From: Spirochaetota bacterium | GTDB lineage: Bacteria; Spirochaetota; Brevinematia; Brevinematales; Brevinemataceae | Direction: 5' to 3' | Assembly (NCBI GenBank): GCA_030154445.1 | Contig: JAGUQW010000011.1 | Location: 1 to 64,000, forward strand | Length of the DNA: 64,000 nucleotides | Shown here: one piece after another, positions 63,999 to 64,000 of the stretch | Layout of the letters: every line of letters begins with the position of its first letter | Position numbering within the stretch: position 1 is the stretch's first letter | Notes under the pieces: generated by a model | Seen by the model: the letters and a program-made list of their open reading frames with translations, nothing else | What the model was told of the DNA's origin: nothing | Database searches by the model: none | Program-made: the position numbers and the translations under genes

Positions 63999-64000
63999 AG

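Overview
The window is a visibly AT-rich bacterial chromosome segment with dense genes, short spacers, sigma-70 style promoters (TTGACA / TATAAT) and many simple hairpin terminators. Several features point to a host-associated spirochaete, perhaps Brachyspira- or Brevinema-like. These are a chromosomal OXA-63-like class D beta-lactamase, many lipoproteins with relaxed lipoboxes, GldA/F/G ABC genes, and secreted FN3, TPR and ankyrin proteins. No 16S rRNA or flagellar gene is present, so the phylum is an inference. A perfect parS site in front of parAB suggests the segment lies near the replication origin.

Layout. 1-1872: a sugar-nucleotidyltransferase fused to a GT14-like glycosyltransferase. 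It is preceded by an in-frame CAGA tetranucleotide tract (QTDR repeats) typical of phase-variable surface-glycan genes, and it is broken by one TAG codon. 2048-4227: an orphan membrane protein resembling Pycsar effectors, then a MalX-type PTS EIICB. 4389-9513 (minus): gyrA, a WbaP-type initiating sugar-phosphate transferase and a secreted MsrAB fusion. 9653-11917 (minus): the remnant of one GT80 sialyltransferase, an intact lipoprotein GT80 sialyltransferase and tenA. 12039-13511: nadE with an eroded glutaminase domain. 13582-21993 (minus): rpmF, plsX, fabH, two secreted proteins, fabG, fabF, rnc, yicC and gmk, with no acpP or fabD. 22169-27583: small envelope proteins (lipoproteins, TonB-like, ankyrin, FN3 pair) plus nadD. 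27632-30925: mfd. 30939-35960 (minus): gldA-gldF-gldG-[parS]-parA-parB. 36088-42942: a PAS/SpoIIE phosphatase, two TPR proteins and a HAD hydrolase. 42982-44489 (minus): a lipoprotein and the OXA enzyme. 44654-51016: lepA, a small membrane protein, a barrel-like protein, rpoD and dnaG. 51168-54524: a LamG/FN3 protein, an SPFH protein, an ABM-domain protein, tRNA-Cys and tRNA-Leu. 54595-61931: a SurA-like protein diverging from an operon that encodes a HAMP/PAS-like membrane protein, a UPF0182 protein, a small TPR-like protein, a secreted protein and a CHAT caspase-like protein. 61985-63781 (minus): aspS. A truncated minus-strand gene probably enters from the right edge.

Two themes stand out. 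The first is surface glycan variation: a repeat-controlled NTase/GT14 gene, two GT80 copies of which one has decayed, and WbaP. The second is a set of possible stress or defence-like proteins outside known systems: the orphan Pycsar-effector-like protein, and the CHAT protein translationally coupled to a secreted partner behind a palindromic divergent promoter. Every family assignment was made by eye from motifs, with no database search.
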